A stretch of DNA of 64,000 nucleotides from Micromonospora sp. MH99 (GTDB taxonomy: Bacteria; Actinomycetota; Actinomycetes; Mycobacteriales; Micromonosporaceae), in NCBI RefSeq assembly GCF_021442385.1, contig NZ_MUZA01000001.1, forward strand, positions 186,001 to 250,000. The letters run 5' to 3'. Of the stretch, positions 44,880 to 55,115 are shown one piece after another (position 1 is the stretch's first letter; the number at the start of each line of letters is the position of its first letter). Both the position numbers and the translations under genes were made by a program. The notes under the pieces were generated by a model. It was not told the DNA's origin and searched no databases. It saw nothing but the letters and a program-made list of their open reading frames with translations.

Positions 44880-45737
44880 TTGCGCCGTCCCTGGTTATCC
44901 GTCGGGCTCGCCGCGCTCTGCGTGGCCGTCGGCGTCCCGGCCCACGCGGCGGCATCCGACGCCACAGCGCCGCGAGCCGTCACCACGGCCGCACGGCCGG
45001 TCGTGGACATGAAGGCCACCGTCCTGGCCGCTCAGATCGACCCCCGCCGGGCCGACAACACACTGACTCCGGGTGCGAAGAACTCCGTGCTCGCCGTGGA
45101 GCAGGCGTTGCAGGCGCAGGGCCTGCTGAACGCGCAGTGGGTCGACGGCTACTTCGGCACGGTGACCGTCTCGGCGTACGCGGCGTACCAACGCTCACTC
45201 GGCTACACCGGGCTGGCCGCGAACGGGCTGCCCGGCACGACGTCGCTGACGAAGCTCGGGCTGAACCGCTACACCGTCGGCAACACGATCGGTCCGGGCG
45301 CGAAGGTCCCGCGCGACGGGTACGTCGTCAACGCCCGTACCCAGGCGATGCTGGCCGAGGCCCAGCGGCTGCTCGGCTACACCCTGGTGCTCGACCAGGG
45401 CTCGTACAACCCCGGGGGCGACCCCACCTCGGCCGGCACGCACGACGGCGGGGGTGTGGTGGACATCTCGGTCACCGGCATGACCGCCGCCAGGCGCACC
45501 GCAGTCGCCCGGGCCCTGCGCCAGGTCGGCTTCGCCGCCTGGGTCCGCAACCCCAACCAGGGCGACTGGCCGTGGCACATCCACGCCACGGCGATCAGCG
45601 ACACGGACCTGTCCAGTCAGGCGCAGCACCAGGTCGGTGACTACTACCTCGGCATGAACGGCCTGGCCAACCAGGGACCGGACGACGGCCCCCAGATCCC
45701 GATCAGGACCTGGGAGCAGTACCAGCGCGGGCAGTGA
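44880..45737 (+). CDS. secreted peptidoglycan-binding M15-like peptidase
   Basis: 285 residues from a TTG start that has GAGGAGGA 6-10 bases upstream; no ATG or GTG fits better. Sec signal (PWLSVGLAALCVAVGVPAHAAAS). A peptidoglycan-binding domain spans about 60-120 (VEQALQAQGLLNAQWVDGYFGTVTVSAYAAYQRSLGY). The C-terminal part has the zinc motif of M15/VanY-type peptidases: GTHDGGGVVDISV and WPWHIHATA, that is His-x6-Asp and His-x-His. Family members cleave D-Ala-D-Ala or cross-bridge peptides. First of three wall-enzyme genes. Confidence 0.85.
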   Translation: MRRPWLSVGLAALCVAVGVPAHAAASDATAPRAVTTAARPVVDMKATVLAAQIDPRRADNTLTPGAKNSVLAVEQALQAQGLLNAQWVDGYFGTVTVSAYAAYQRSLGYTGLAANGLPGTTSLTKLGLNRYTVGNTIGPGAKVPRDGYVVNARTQAMLAEAQRLLGYTLVLDQGSYNPGGDPTSAGTHDGGGVVDISVTGMTAARRTAVARALRQVGFAAWVRNPNQGDWPWHIHATAISDTDLSSQAQHQVGDYYLGMNGLANQGPDDGPQIPIRTWEQYQRGQ

Positions 45738-45772
45738 CCCGCATCCCCCCTCACCGTTCGCGAAAGGACACC

Positions 45773-46657
45773 ATGAACATCCGTAAGAGCCTCGCCGCCG
45801 TCGGCGTCGCGCTGGCCGCGACCACCTCGATCCTCAGCGTCGCATCGCCCGCCTCGGCGGCGGCCCGGGACGGGGTCTGCGACAGCGGCGAATTCTGCTA
45901 CTACTACAACAGCGACAACGCGGGGTCGATCTCGGACTTCACCGGTTCGCTCGACGACTACGGCACCGAGCAGCCCTCGTGCTACGACTTCAAGGGCGCC
46001 GGCGCCGGCAAGGGCCTGTGCATCAAGAACGAGGCAGCCTCGGTCTGGAACCGCAGCACCAAGACCGTACGTGTCTACTACAACAGTGGCTACGCCGGTT
46101 CCTACCAGGACTTCGCGGCCGGCGCGAAGGGCAACCTCAACTCCACGCTGAAGAACAACAACGCCTCGCACCAGTTCTCGCCGTCGACCCGCACGAACCT
46201 GTCGTACGCCCTGTACCAGGCCAGCGGCGGTGCGGTCACGTGCGGCTTCGACGGTTACACCACCACGCCCGGCCGGCACGAGGGCATCGACATCGCCCGC
46301 AGCGTCGGCTCGGACGTGCACGCCCTGGTCTCCGGAACGGTCACCTACGTCGCGCAGGGCAGCACCGGCAGCGGCGGCCTGTCCACGATCTCCGTCTACA
46401 ACTCCTCGCTCAACAAGACGGTGATCTACCTGCACACCGCGCCGAGGTCCGGGGTGAGCGTGGGCGACGCCATCAGCAAGGGCCAGATCATCGCGGACGA
46501 GTCGTGGCACGGAGTGTCCTCCAGCTCGGGCGCGCACACCCACGTCGAGGTCCGGGCCGGTCGGCAGACCCACGCGGCCGTCAGCGTCGGTGACCCCACG
46601 CTGGACAACGCCGACCCGACCGCGTTCTGGAACGCCCAGGGCTACAACGAGAAGTAG
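45773..46657 (+). CDS. secreted crystallin/I36-like module plus M23 peptidase
   Basis: 294 residues. Signal peptide (SLAAVGVALAATTSILSVASPASAA), then a beta/gamma-crystallin-like module related to the peptidase inhibitor family I36 (about 30-135: CDSGEFCYYYNS, GSISDFTGSLDDY, VRVYYNSGYAGSYQDF). The M23 domain follows with GRHEGIDIARSVGSDVHALVSGTV, VIYLHTAP, VGDAISKGQIIA and HTHVEV. The zinc ligands (His/Asp of RHEGID and the HTH motif) are present. M23 enzymes cut peptide cross-links of murein. Its N-terminal 134 residues are near-identical to the next gene's. Confidence 0.9.
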   Translation: MNIRKSLAAVGVALAATTSILSVASPASAAARDGVCDSGEFCYYYNSDNAGSISDFTGSLDDYGTEQPSCYDFKGAGAGKGLCIKNEAASVWNRSTKTVRVYYNSGYAGSYQDFAAGAKGNLNSTLKNNNASHQFSPSTRTNLSYALYQASGGAVTCGFDGYTTTPGRHEGIDIARSVGSDVHALVSGTVTYVAQGSTGSGGLSTISVYNSSLNKTVIYLHTAPRSGVSVGDAISKGQIIADESWHGVSSSSGAHTHVEVRAGRQTHAAVSVGDPTLDNADPTAFWNAQGYNEK

Positions 46658-46663
46658 GACGCC

Positions 46664-47587
46664 ATGAATATCCGCAAGGGCCTCGCCGCCGTCGGCGCCG
46701 TGCTCGCCATGTCCACCTCCATCCTGAGTGTCGCCTCGCCGGCGGCGGCGGCCGAACGGGACGGAACCTGCGACAGCGGCGAGTTCTGCTACTACTACAA
46801 CAGCAACCAGGCCGGCTCGGTCTCCGACTTCACCGACTCCCTGGACGACTACGGCACGACCCAACCGACCTGCTACGACTTCAAGGGCGCGGGTGCCGGC
46901 AAGGGCCTGTGCGTGAAGAACAACGCCGCGTCGGTGTGGAACCGTACCGGCAAGACCGTGCGGGTCTACTTCAACAGCAACTTCGCCGGTGCCACCCAGG
47001 ACTTCGCGTCCGGGGCGAAGGGCAACCTCAACGCCACGCTGAAGAACAACAACGCCTCGCACGAGCTGCTGAGCGGACCGACGGGCTGTAGCACCGACGG
47101 CACCAACAGCAAAGTGCCGAGCACCATCCTCGTCTACCGGGTCAGTCTCGGCCGAGTCGATCGGGTCGACTTCAAGACGTACGTCAAGAACGTCCTCCCG
47201 AACGAGTGGATCACGAGTTGGCCGGCAGCCTCGCTGGACGCCGGTGCGATGGCCGTGAAGAGCTACGCCTGGTACTGGGCGCTGCACTCGACCCGCAAGA
47301 CCTCCGGTGGCCAGTGCTACGACGTCCGGGACGACACGGGCGACCAGGTCTACCGGCCGTCGTCGGCGCAGACCTCGACGTCGGCGGCGGTGGACCGGAC
47401 CTGGTCGACCCGGATGACCCGGAGCGGCAACATCCTGCGGGCGCACTACTGCGCGACCACCACCGCGTGCGGTGGCTGGGTGGACGGGGACTGGCTGTCG
47501 CAGTACGGCTCCCGTGATCTCGCCAACTCGGGCAGCAGCTACCAGGCGATCCTGCGCCACTACTACCGCGACGTGGTCATCTCCTGA
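46664..47587 (+). CDS. secreted crystallin/I36-like module plus SpoIID/LytB domain
   Basis: 307 residues, 6 bases after the M23 gene. Residues 1-134 align without gaps to the previous protein with about four in five identical, so the module was duplicated. The C-terminus differs: a SpoIID/LytB domain (PSTILVYRVSLGRVDRVDFKTYVKNVLPNEWITSWPAASLDAGAMAVKSYAWYWAL). SpoIID proteins are lytic transglycosylases for denuded glycan, and LytB-type relatives enhance amidases. The visible catalytic Glu lies in LPNEW. Together with the M15-like and M23 genes this gives a set that could attack peptides and glycans of the same wall. Confidence 0.9.
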   Translation: MNIRKGLAAVGAVLAMSTSILSVASPAAAAERDGTCDSGEFCYYYNSNQAGSVSDFTDSLDDYGTTQPTCYDFKGAGAGKGLCVKNNAASVWNRTGKTVRVYFNSNFAGATQDFASGAKGNLNATLKNNNASHELLSGPTGCSTDGTNSKVPSTILVYRVSLGRVDRVDFKTYVKNVLPNEWITSWPAASLDAGAMAVKSYAWYWALHSTRKTSGGQCYDVRDDTGDQVYRPSSAQTSTSAAVDRTWSTRMTRSGNILRAHYCATTTACGGWVDGDWLSQYGSRDLANSGSSYQAILRHYYRDVVIS

Positions 47588-47602
47588 CGTCACGCGTCAA
47601 CC

Positions 47603-47636
47603 GTGCCGCCCGCCGCACACCCGCGGCGGGCGGCAC
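47603..47636 (+). terminator. terminator after the SpoIID gene
   Basis: Perfect 14-bp stem GTGCCGCCCGCCGC with a 6-base loop, 15 bases after the stop. Confidence 0.75.
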
Positions 47637-47690
47637 GCTCGTGGGAGCCCAGCGCGCGGGAGCCGTACGAGCTGCGTGGCCTGCGGGAGA

Positions 47691-47729
47691 GACGAAGCGC
47701 CCCGTCCGGCGTGGACGGGGCGCTTCGTC
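47691..47729. terminator. terminator facing the minus-strand small gene
   Basis: Perfect 17-bp stem GACGAAGCGCCCCGTCC with a 5-base loop, adjacent to the stop of the gene at 47733 on the minus strand. Confidence 0.75.
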
Positions 47730-47732
47730 GGT

Positions 47733-48014
47733 TCAGCCGAGGTCTGTGCCGGGCACCGGTCCGGCCTCGTCGGCGCTCGACGCCGGGGCGGCCACCTCGA
47801 TCCGGGGCGACCGGTCCGGCGGAAGATGAGCGCGGTCGGCGATCACCACCACGTCCACCTCCCCGTCGATCATCTTCTGCTCGACGGCCTCCCACGGCGC
47901 CCGCATGATCCCGTTCAGTCGGTAGTCATGCCGGCGGAGGTGGGTCAGACACGACGCGATGGCGTGCTCCGACGGCTCGATGTCGGCCGGTACCCAGATA
48001 ACGGCTAGTTCCAT
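47733..48014 (-). CDS. small hypothetical protein
   Basis: 93 residues. The sequence VIWVPADIEPSEHAIASCLTHLRRHDYRLNGI and VDVVVIADRAHLPPDRSPRIEVA looks like the first alpha/beta half of a serine-recombinase-like fold, but the catalytic Ser and Arg are not apparent. Similar short proteins occur in actinomycetes. Function unknown. Its start is 13 bases from the stop of the Pro-rich gene on the same strand, so the two are likely co-transcribed. Confidence 0.65.
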   Translation of the reverse strand: MELAVIWVPADIEPSEHAIASCLTHLRRHDYRLNGIMRAPWEAVEQKMIDGEVDVVVIADRAHLPPDRSPRIEVAAPASSADEAGPVPGTDLG

Positions 48015-48026
48015 GATCTCTCCTGA

Positions 48027-48851
48027 TCAACGTCGTGGACGCGGGTGACAGATCAGGAGTTGCCGGGGCGGTGGGGGACCTCGCTCCACGGGCCGGCTGA
48101 TGGCGTGGCTGTCGAAGGGGAGGACGGCACGCCCCCGGTGCAGCGGTGCGACGGGCGGCGGCCCGTAGGCCGCCGACGCCTTCTGGTCGAGCCCGCCGGC
48201 GCCGGCGCTGGCGCCGGCGGGTGCGGACACGAACGCCGGCACCAACGCCGGTCGCACCGGAAGGGGGCCGGCGGGAGGGGGTGGCGCCGACAGCGGTCGA
48301 GCGGTCATCGCCGTCGGCGTTCGAGTCGGCACGCGGCCGTCGACGGTGCCGGGGAGGCGGGCCCGGGACGCTCGCGCCGTCACCTGGGTCGGCGGCGGTG
48401 GCGACGGTGGCGCGGCCGCGCGTGCGGCCGGCGGGGCCGAGGCCGACGGAACGCGCGGCGGGGACGACTGTCGCGCACGGGGTCGTCGGGTTGGCGCGGC
48501 GGTGGAGGGTTCGACCGACAGCGCGCCGGTGACACTCGGCAGGGGCAGTGGGACGGCTGTCGGCACGGGCAGTGGGACGGCCGTCGGCACGGGTAGGGGG
48601 ACGGCCGTCGGCAGGGACCGGCCGACGTCCAGCGGTGTCTCGACCACGTCGTGCAGCAGCGCCCCGACGATTCCCGATGCGGTGGCACCCTGTGCCGGTG
48701 CGCGGGTGGTCGGCGACGGTGCCGGTGACGGGGCGGCGTGCGCGGGCTCGGGGCCCAGGGCCGCGCCGAGAGCCGCCGCCCCCAGTGCTGCCGCTCCGAA
48801 CGCCGCAGCGCCGAGCGTGGGCGGCGGCGGACACCGCTTCGGCCGCCTCAC
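48027..48851 (-). CDS. Pro-rich secreted protein with 24-bp coding repeats
   Basis: 274 residues from the GTG at 48851; frames on either side lack a signal. The N-terminus has Ala-rich signal features (GAAAFGAAALGAAALGAALG, then PEPAHAA). The mature chain is rich in Pro, Ala, Arg and Thr with a (TAVPLPVP)n stretch near 85-115, encoded by 24-bp DNA repeats. No domain recognised. The start is uncertain and another frame cannot be fully excluded in this GC-rich stretch. Confidence 0.55.
   Translation of the reverse strand: MRRPKRCPPPPTLGAAAFGAAALGAAALGAALGPEPAHAAPSPAPSPTTRAPAQGATASGIVGALLHDVVETPLDVGRSLPTAVPLPVPTAVPLPVPTAVPLPLPSVTGALSVEPSTAAPTRRPRARQSSPPRVPSASAPPAARAAAPPSPPPPTQVTARASRARLPGTVDGRVPTRTPTAMTARPLSAPPPPAGPLPVRPALVPAFVSAPAGASAGAGGLDQKASAAYGPPPVAPLHRGRAVLPFDSHAISRPVERGPPPPRQLLICHPRPRR
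48551..48621. repeat. 24-bp tandem repeat inside the Pro-rich gene
   Basis: Three adjacent copies (starts 48551, 48575, 48599) of a unit beginning GGACGGC(T/C)GTCGGCA, the last diverging after about 16 bases. Each unit encodes eight residues, TAVPLPVP on the minus strand. Confidence 0.7.
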
Positions 48852-49011
48852 GCCGTCCCATCCATGCGCGGACTGTTGCCCCCGCGTAACTCGGGTTACA
48901 CCTGTCGCGGGCCGATCCGCGGCCACCGCGCCGGTCCAGCTTCGCCGGGCGCGTGCGGCGCGCGGATCCCCGCTCCGCGCCCCTGTGGTACGCGGGGCAG
49001 GTGACCTGGAC

Positions 49012-49025
49012 TGTGAGCGATAACA
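49012..49025. promoter_or_regulatory. lac-like operator 1 upstream of the xylanase gene
   Basis: TGTGAGCGATAACA is strikingly close to the E. coli lac operator core. It lies 434 bases before the GH10 start and is repeated in reverse at 49178-49191. Confidence 0.5.
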
Positions 49026-49177
49026 AGACCGTCGCGCGGTACACCCACAGCGTCGGAGCGGCACGGATCGTCGACCCGATCCCGTCCGGACGTCGACAGG
49101 TGGCAATGGGACACGCTCCGCGAACCGATTCGGCCGGGCGACTATGTGGCCGGCTCGTTACGTCTTGACGAACAGCA

Positions 49178-49191
49178 TGTTATCGCTCACT
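49178..49191. promoter_or_regulatory. lac-like operator 2 upstream of the xylanase gene
   Basis: TGTTATCGCTCACT is the reverse complement of operator 1 with a single end mismatch. The centres are 166 bp apart, about sixteen helical turns, which would suit looping by a tetrameric repressor. Confidence 0.5.
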
Positions 49192-49413
49192 CTCGATGCA
49201 GAGGTCGGCGGCGTCGGTGGCTCACCGGGCGAGTCCCGCGGTCGCGCCTCGAAGCACGGCGTCCCCGGGCAGCGGACGTCGTCTCAGGACTCGCGTGGTT
49301 GCCGGCGAGCGCCGGCCAGGCTGCGTGCGCTGGTGCGCAGTGCCCAGGATGATCGTTCCGGATTCCTCGGCTCACGCCGGCGCCTGTCGTCGGGACCAGT
49401 CCGTCCTGAGTGA

Positions 49414-50925
<1,512 letters not shown>

Positions 50926-50952
50926 CCACCCGACCCGCTGAACCGGCAGCGT

Positions 50953-50983
50953 GGTGGCGCGGACGCACCTCGTCCGCGCCACC
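50953..50983 (+). terminator. terminator after the GH10 gene
   Basis: Perfect 13-bp stem GGTGGCGCGGACG with a 5-base loop, 27 bases past the stop. Confidence 0.75.
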
Positions 50984-51096
50984 GTCGCCGCTGGCCGCGA
51001 CACCCCTCGGCACCCGACAGTTGAACCTCGTGCCTGCGCATCCACGCTTCGGACAGCGGATGGACAAGGGCAGCACTATTGGAGAGCATCTATTTC

Positions 51097-52881
51097 ATGA
51101 TTATCCGGTCCGCCACCCCGCCACCGACCACGGAGAACGCGCCGCCCGAGCCGGTCTCCGACGACCGGCCACCGGCCGATTGGGGTCGATGGCGCTGGGT
51201 CCGTAACGAATGGACCGTGGCGGTCCTGGCGAGCCTGCTGGTGGCGGTGGTGCTGACCTGGCCGACGCTGCGGCACCCGGCGAGCACGATCCCCGGTGAC
51301 CTGGGCGACCCGCTGTTGCAGGCGTGGCAGGTCGCCTGGTCGGGGCACGCTCTGCTGAGCAGCCCGGCCGACCTCTGGAACTCCAACACGTTCTACCCCG
51401 AGAAGTACACGTACGCGTACAGCGACACCCTGCTCGGCTACGCCCCGATGGGAATGCTCGGCTCCGGCTTCACGGCCGCCGTGATCCACTACAACGTGCT
51501 GTACGTGCTGCTGCACGCCTTGGCGTCGCTCGGGGCGTACGCCCTGGCGCGGCAGCTCGGCGCCAACCGGTGGGGCGGTGCGGTCGCCGGGATCGCGTGG
51601 GCGTACGCGCCCTGGCGGTTGGCGCACTCCGGGCACCTGAACATCCTGTCCAGCGCGGGAATCGCGCTGTCGCTGGCCATGCTGGCCCGGGGTCACGGCT
51701 GGTCGTTGCGCCACGGGTACCGCCCGGAGCTGCGCCGGCCCGGTTGGGCGGTGGCCGGGTGGCTGGTCGCCGCCTGGCAGGTCTCCCTCGGCTTCGGCAT
51801 CGGCCTGCCGCTGGTGTACTTCCTGCTGGCCGCGGTGCTGGTGGCGGCGGGTTGCTACGGCTGGTCCTGGTGGCGGCGGCGGGAGCGGCCGCCGTTCGGT
51901 CGGCGGCTGTTGCTCGCGGATCTGATCGGTGGGGGTGTGTTCGGCGCGGTGACGCTGCTGCTGGGCATGGTCTACCTGCGCGTCGTCGATCTCAACCCGC
52001 AGGCCGAGCGGACGCTGGACTGGACGAAGATGTTCTCGCCTCCGCTGATCGGGTTCGTCACCGCGCCCGCGGACTCGTGGTTGTGGGGCGAGCGGCACGC
52101 CGCCGCACGCGAACAGTTGTCCTGGCCGCCGGAGATGGCGCTGCTGCCGGGGATGATGCTGATCGGGTTGGCCGCGGCCGGGCTGTTCCTCTCGGCGTAC
52201 CCGCTGCGGCACCGGGTCGCGCTGGGGCTCGGCGTGGTCGGCACGGTGCTGCTGGGTCTGGGCGCCACGCTCGGCGGTGATGGCGACCCCGGCTACCTGA
52301 CACTGTCCACGCTCCTGCCGGGCTGGGACGCGTTGCGTACCCCCGGGCGGATGATGCACTGGACGAGCCTGCTGCTGGCGGTGCTGGCCGCCGGTGCGGT
52401 GACGGCGCTCGCCGAATCGCTGCGCGAGTCCTCGCCCCGCCAGTGGACGCGGATCCTCACGCCGCTGGTTCTGCTGGTGCCGTTGACCATGGTCACCCTG
52501 GAGGGCGTCAACCGGACACCCCACCCGGCCGTGCCGCAGCCGCCGGCCGCGATGCGGACGGTGCAGGACCCGATCCTGGTGCTGCCGGCCGGCGGCGTGG
52601 GCGATCTGACGTACATGTTGTGGACGACCGACGGGTTCCCCCGGGTGACCAACGGTCTGGGCGGCTTCGAACCGGTCAGCCAGGCGCAGACCCGGACCGC
52701 TGTGGCGTCGTTCCCCGACGCGGGCAGCGTGGCGTACCTGCGGGGGATTGGCGTGCGGTCGGTGGTGTTCGTGCCGAGCCGCGCCGCGGGGACGCCGTGG
52801 GACGGCATCGCGGCCCGGCCCATCGACGGGCTGGGCATCACCCGGGAGGATCTCGATGGCACGCTGGTCTACCACCTCTGA
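51097..52881 (+). CDS. polytopic GT-C-like membrane glycosyltransferase
   Basis: 594 residues from the ATG at 51097 with GGAG 11 bases upstream; a TTG six codons earlier is possible. About ten membrane helices starting at TVAVLASLLVAVVLTWPTL. The first outer loop has PGDLGDPLLQAWQVAWSGHALLSSP and LWNSNTFYP, the acidic-pair pattern of GT-C enzymes that use polyprenyl-phosphate sugars. The C-terminus is a soluble outer domain (ILVLPAGGVGDLTYMLWTT, FPRVTNGLGGFEP). The neighbouring GtrB-like gene makes polyprenyl-phosphate sugars, so the two probably glycosylate a surface polymer or protein. Confidence 0.82.
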   Translation: MIIRSATPPPTTENAPPEPVSDDRPPADWGRWRWVRNEWTVAVLASLLVAVVLTWPTLRHPASTIPGDLGDPLLQAWQVAWSGHALLSSPADLWNSNTFYPEKYTYAYSDTLLGYAPMGMLGSGFTAAVIHYNVLYVLLHALASLGAYALARQLGANRWGGAVAGIAWAYAPWRLAHSGHLNILSSAGIALSLAMLARGHGWSLRHGYRPELRRPGWAVAGWLVAAWQVSLGFGIGLPLVYFLLAAVLVAAGCYGWSWWRRRERPPFGRRLLLADLIGGGVFGAVTLLLGMVYLRVVDLNPQAERTLDWTKMFSPPLIGFVTAPADSWLWGERHAAAREQLSWPPEMALLPGMMLIGLAAAGLFLSAYPLRHRVALGLGVVGTVLLGLGATLGGDGDPGYLTLSTLLPGWDALRTPGRMMHWTSLLLAVLAAGAVTALAESLRESSPRQWTRILTPLVLLVPLTMVTLEGVNRTPHPAVPQPPAAMRTVQDPILVLPAGGVGDLTYMLWTTDGFPRVTNGLGGFEPVSQAQTRTAVASFPDAGSVAYLRGIGVRSVVFVPSRAAGTPWDGIAARPIDGLGITREDLDGTLVYHL

Positions 52882-52941
52882 CCGCGCGGACGCCGGGCCG
52901 GCCGGCGTCGGCGGCGGACACCCGGGCACGGGCGGAAAGGG

Positions 52942-54024
52942 GTGACGACAGTGCGACTGTCCGTCGTGGTGCCCTGCTTCAATGAGGAGGCGTCGGTGGA
53001 GCGGCTGCACGAGACCGTGTGCGCCGCCCTCGCCGAGCTGCCCGACGTGGACGTCGAGGTGGTGTACGTCGACGACGGCAGCGAGGACGGCACCCTCGCG
53101 GCGCTGCGCCGGCTCGCCGCCGCGGACCCCGCTGTCTGCTACACGTCGCTGAGCCGAAACTTCGGCAAGGAGGCGGCGATGCTCGCCGGGTTGCAGCGGG
53201 CCACCGGTGACGCGGTGGTCATCATGGACGCCGACCTGCAACATCCGCCGCGGCTGCTGCCCGAGATGGTGATGCTGTACCAGCAGGGCTTCGACCAGGT
53301 GATCGCCCGTCGGGACCGGCGCGGTGACCGGTTCGTGCGGATGGTCGCCTCGCGGTCCTTCTACCGGGTGATCAACTGGTGGATCGACGTGCGCCTACAG
53401 GACGGGGCGGGTGACTTCCGTCTGCTGTCCCGACTCGCGGTGGACGCGATCCTGGCGATGCCGGAATACAACCGCTTCTCCAAGGGACTGTTCTCCTGGA
53501 TCGGCTTCCGGACGGCGGTGGTGGCCCACCCCAACGAGACCCGGCAGTCGGGTCGGAGCAGGTGGACGTTCGGCAAGCTCTTCAACTACGCGTTCGACGG
53601 CCTGCTGTCGTTCAACAACCGGCCACTGCGCCTGGCGATCTACGGGGGCCTGTTCCTCACGCTCATCGCGCTCGTCTACATGGCCTGGGTGGTCGCGGAC
53701 GCCGTCGAGAAGGGCATCGACGTTCCCGGCTACACCACCATCATCGTCAGCGTGATCGGGCTCGGCGGCATCCAGATGACGATCCTGGGCGTGATCGGGG
53801 AGTACATCGGCCGGATCTACTACGAGACCAAGCGCCGACCGCACTACCTGGTGCAGGAGACGGAGCACCTGCGCGCGGAGACCGGCGACGGGCCACGGCT
53901 GCCGGTTCCGCCCGCGCCACGCTCGGCCGTACGCGGCCAACGGACGGTGCCGGCCCGGGAGGACTCCGTCGGCCGGGATCCGGCGCCCCGCCGGCGGGAG
54001 GTCCACGACCGCGACACCGGCTGA
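52942..54024 (+). CDS. GT2 polyprenyl-phosphate glycosyltransferase (GtrB/DPM1-like) with two TM helices
   Basis: 360 residues from the GTG at 52942. GT-A motifs: VVVPCFNEEASVERLHE, VVYVDDGSEDGT, SRNFGKEAAMLAGLQRATGD and MDADLQHPP (DxD-like). NRFSKGLFSWIGFRTAVV and GRSRWTFGKLFNYAFDGLLSFN follow, then two helices (IYGGLFLTLIALVYMAWVVADAV and TIIVSVIGLGGIQMTILGVIGEYIGRIY). This is the GtrB layout, which moves sugar from a nucleotide to polyprenyl phosphate. The Pro/Arg-rich tail of about 60 residues is unusual and not conserved. Likely supplies the GT-C enzyme upstream. Confidence 0.92.
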   Translation: MTTVRLSVVVPCFNEEASVERLHETVCAALAELPDVDVEVVYVDDGSEDGTLAALRRLAAADPAVCYTSLSRNFGKEAAMLAGLQRATGDAVVIMDADLQHPPRLLPEMVMLYQQGFDQVIARRDRRGDRFVRMVASRSFYRVINWWIDVRLQDGAGDFRLLSRLAVDAILAMPEYNRFSKGLFSWIGFRTAVVAHPNETRQSGRSRWTFGKLFNYAFDGLLSFNNRPLRLAIYGGLFLTLIALVYMAWVVADAVEKGIDVPGYTTIIVSVIGLGGIQMTILGVIGEYIGRIYYETKRRPHYLVQETEHLRAETGDGPRLPVPPAPRSAVRGQRTVPAREDSVGRDPAPRRREVHDRDTG

Positions 54025-54048
54025 CGGCGTGTGGCGCAGTGGGGTCGG

Positions 54049-54984
54049 TCAGCGACCGCAGGACCGGCACGCGCTGCGGGTGCGCAGGTGGTAGTCGCTG
54101 GACGCGGCGAGGAGGCCGAGCCCCAGGAGGCAGTACGCCGACATGGCCACCCAGAGGAACGCGTCGGAGAACTCGCTGGCCGACCCGGACGCCACCTGCG
54201 CCAGCCCCATGCCGAAATAGGCGACGATGGCCGCCCCGAGCCCGAAGCCCGGCACGAGCAGCAGCCGGCGAGGGATCGTACGCCCGGCGAGCAGTGGCAC
54301 CCATCCCGGCCAGATTTCACCCCAGTGCCGCACCAGTGCCAGCGGTAACAGCACCCCGGCCAGCACCAGACCGATCTCCAACCCGATCACCGAGGCGTCC
54401 TGCGTGAGGCCGTCGAAGCCCACCACCGCCTGGGCCGCGAACCGGGTCACGAGGCCGGCCACCGCCACGTACGCGGCCCAGCGTGCCCACGGCGCGGGTG
54501 CCGAACGCCGCCGGCCGGGTGGGCCCGTCCGGCAGCAGTTGGGGCAGTCGCCCCGCGTGCGGCGCTGGTAGCGAGCGGTGGCCAACCCGAGCAGGGCCGC
54601 TCCGGTGACGCACCCGAGTCGGCTCGCGAAGGCCACCGGGTCGAAGGACGGGCCGGGGGCGAACAGCAGGAGACTCACCAGTTCCGGCAGCAGGATCGCG
54701 GCGGCCGCGACCAGTGCCCCGCCGAGCGCCCAGGCTGATCCCGCGAGCACCGGCCGCCAGGTCGCCGCCCGGTCCAGGGCCACCGCCGTCGCGCCTGCCG
54801 CCAGGCACAGCGCCACCGACCACCAGCCGGTGAAGCCGAGCAGATCGGACCCGAACGGGCCGAACTCCGGCGCCTCCCCGATCGTCCACGCCAGACGTAT
54901 GCCGCCGTAGGCCACGGCCCAGGCGAGTACGGCGGAGGTCAGGTGGTTGCCGCTCCCGCGCGCGGTAGCTGTCGGTGTCGTCAT
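54049..54984 (-). CDS. polytopic membrane protein with Cys-rich C-terminus
   Basis: 311 residues from the ATG at 54984, set so the N-terminus (TSAVLAWAVAYGGIRLAWTI) is a membrane helix. About eight helices. A loop with CPNCC near 185-190 and a terminal CRSCGR look like metal or redox cysteines. Otherwise no family recognised. It is divergent from the epimerase at 55156 with a perfect palindrome between. Confidence 0.75.
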   Translation of the reverse strand: MTTPTATARGSGNHLTSAVLAWAVAYGGIRLAWTIGEAPEFGPFGSDLLGFTGWWSVALCLAAGATAVALDRAATWRPVLAGSAWALGGALVAAAAILLPELVSLLLFAPGPSFDPVAFASRLGCVTGAALLGLATARYQRRTRGDCPNCCRTGPPGRRRSAPAPWARWAAYVAVAGLVTRFAAQAVVGFDGLTQDASVIGLEIGLVLAGVLLPLALVRHWGEIWPGWVPLLAGRTIPRRLLLVPGFGLGAAIVAYFGMGLAQVASGSASEFSDAFLWVAMSAYCLLGLGLLAASSDYHLRTRSACRSCGR

Positions 54985-55115
54985 GCCTCCGATCCTCGCG
55001 GGGCACCGCCGGGAGCGGTCCCCTCGTGTCGGGGAAGGCGCTCCCCGCCGCGAGGGACGAGCCCCGGCGACCGATCTTGATCCGCCGGCTGTTCGGTCGT
55101 ACGCTCGGAGCATGG

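Noticed and set aside
47733..48014. Serine recombinase call for the 93-residue protein
   Set aside because: The resemblance is limited to a generic alpha/beta pattern; the catalytic Ser and Arg were not found and no attachment site was seen.
51076..53244. 722-codon minus-strand open frame
   Set aside because: Antisense to the GT-C and GtrB genes, His/Arg/Pro rich, no domain.
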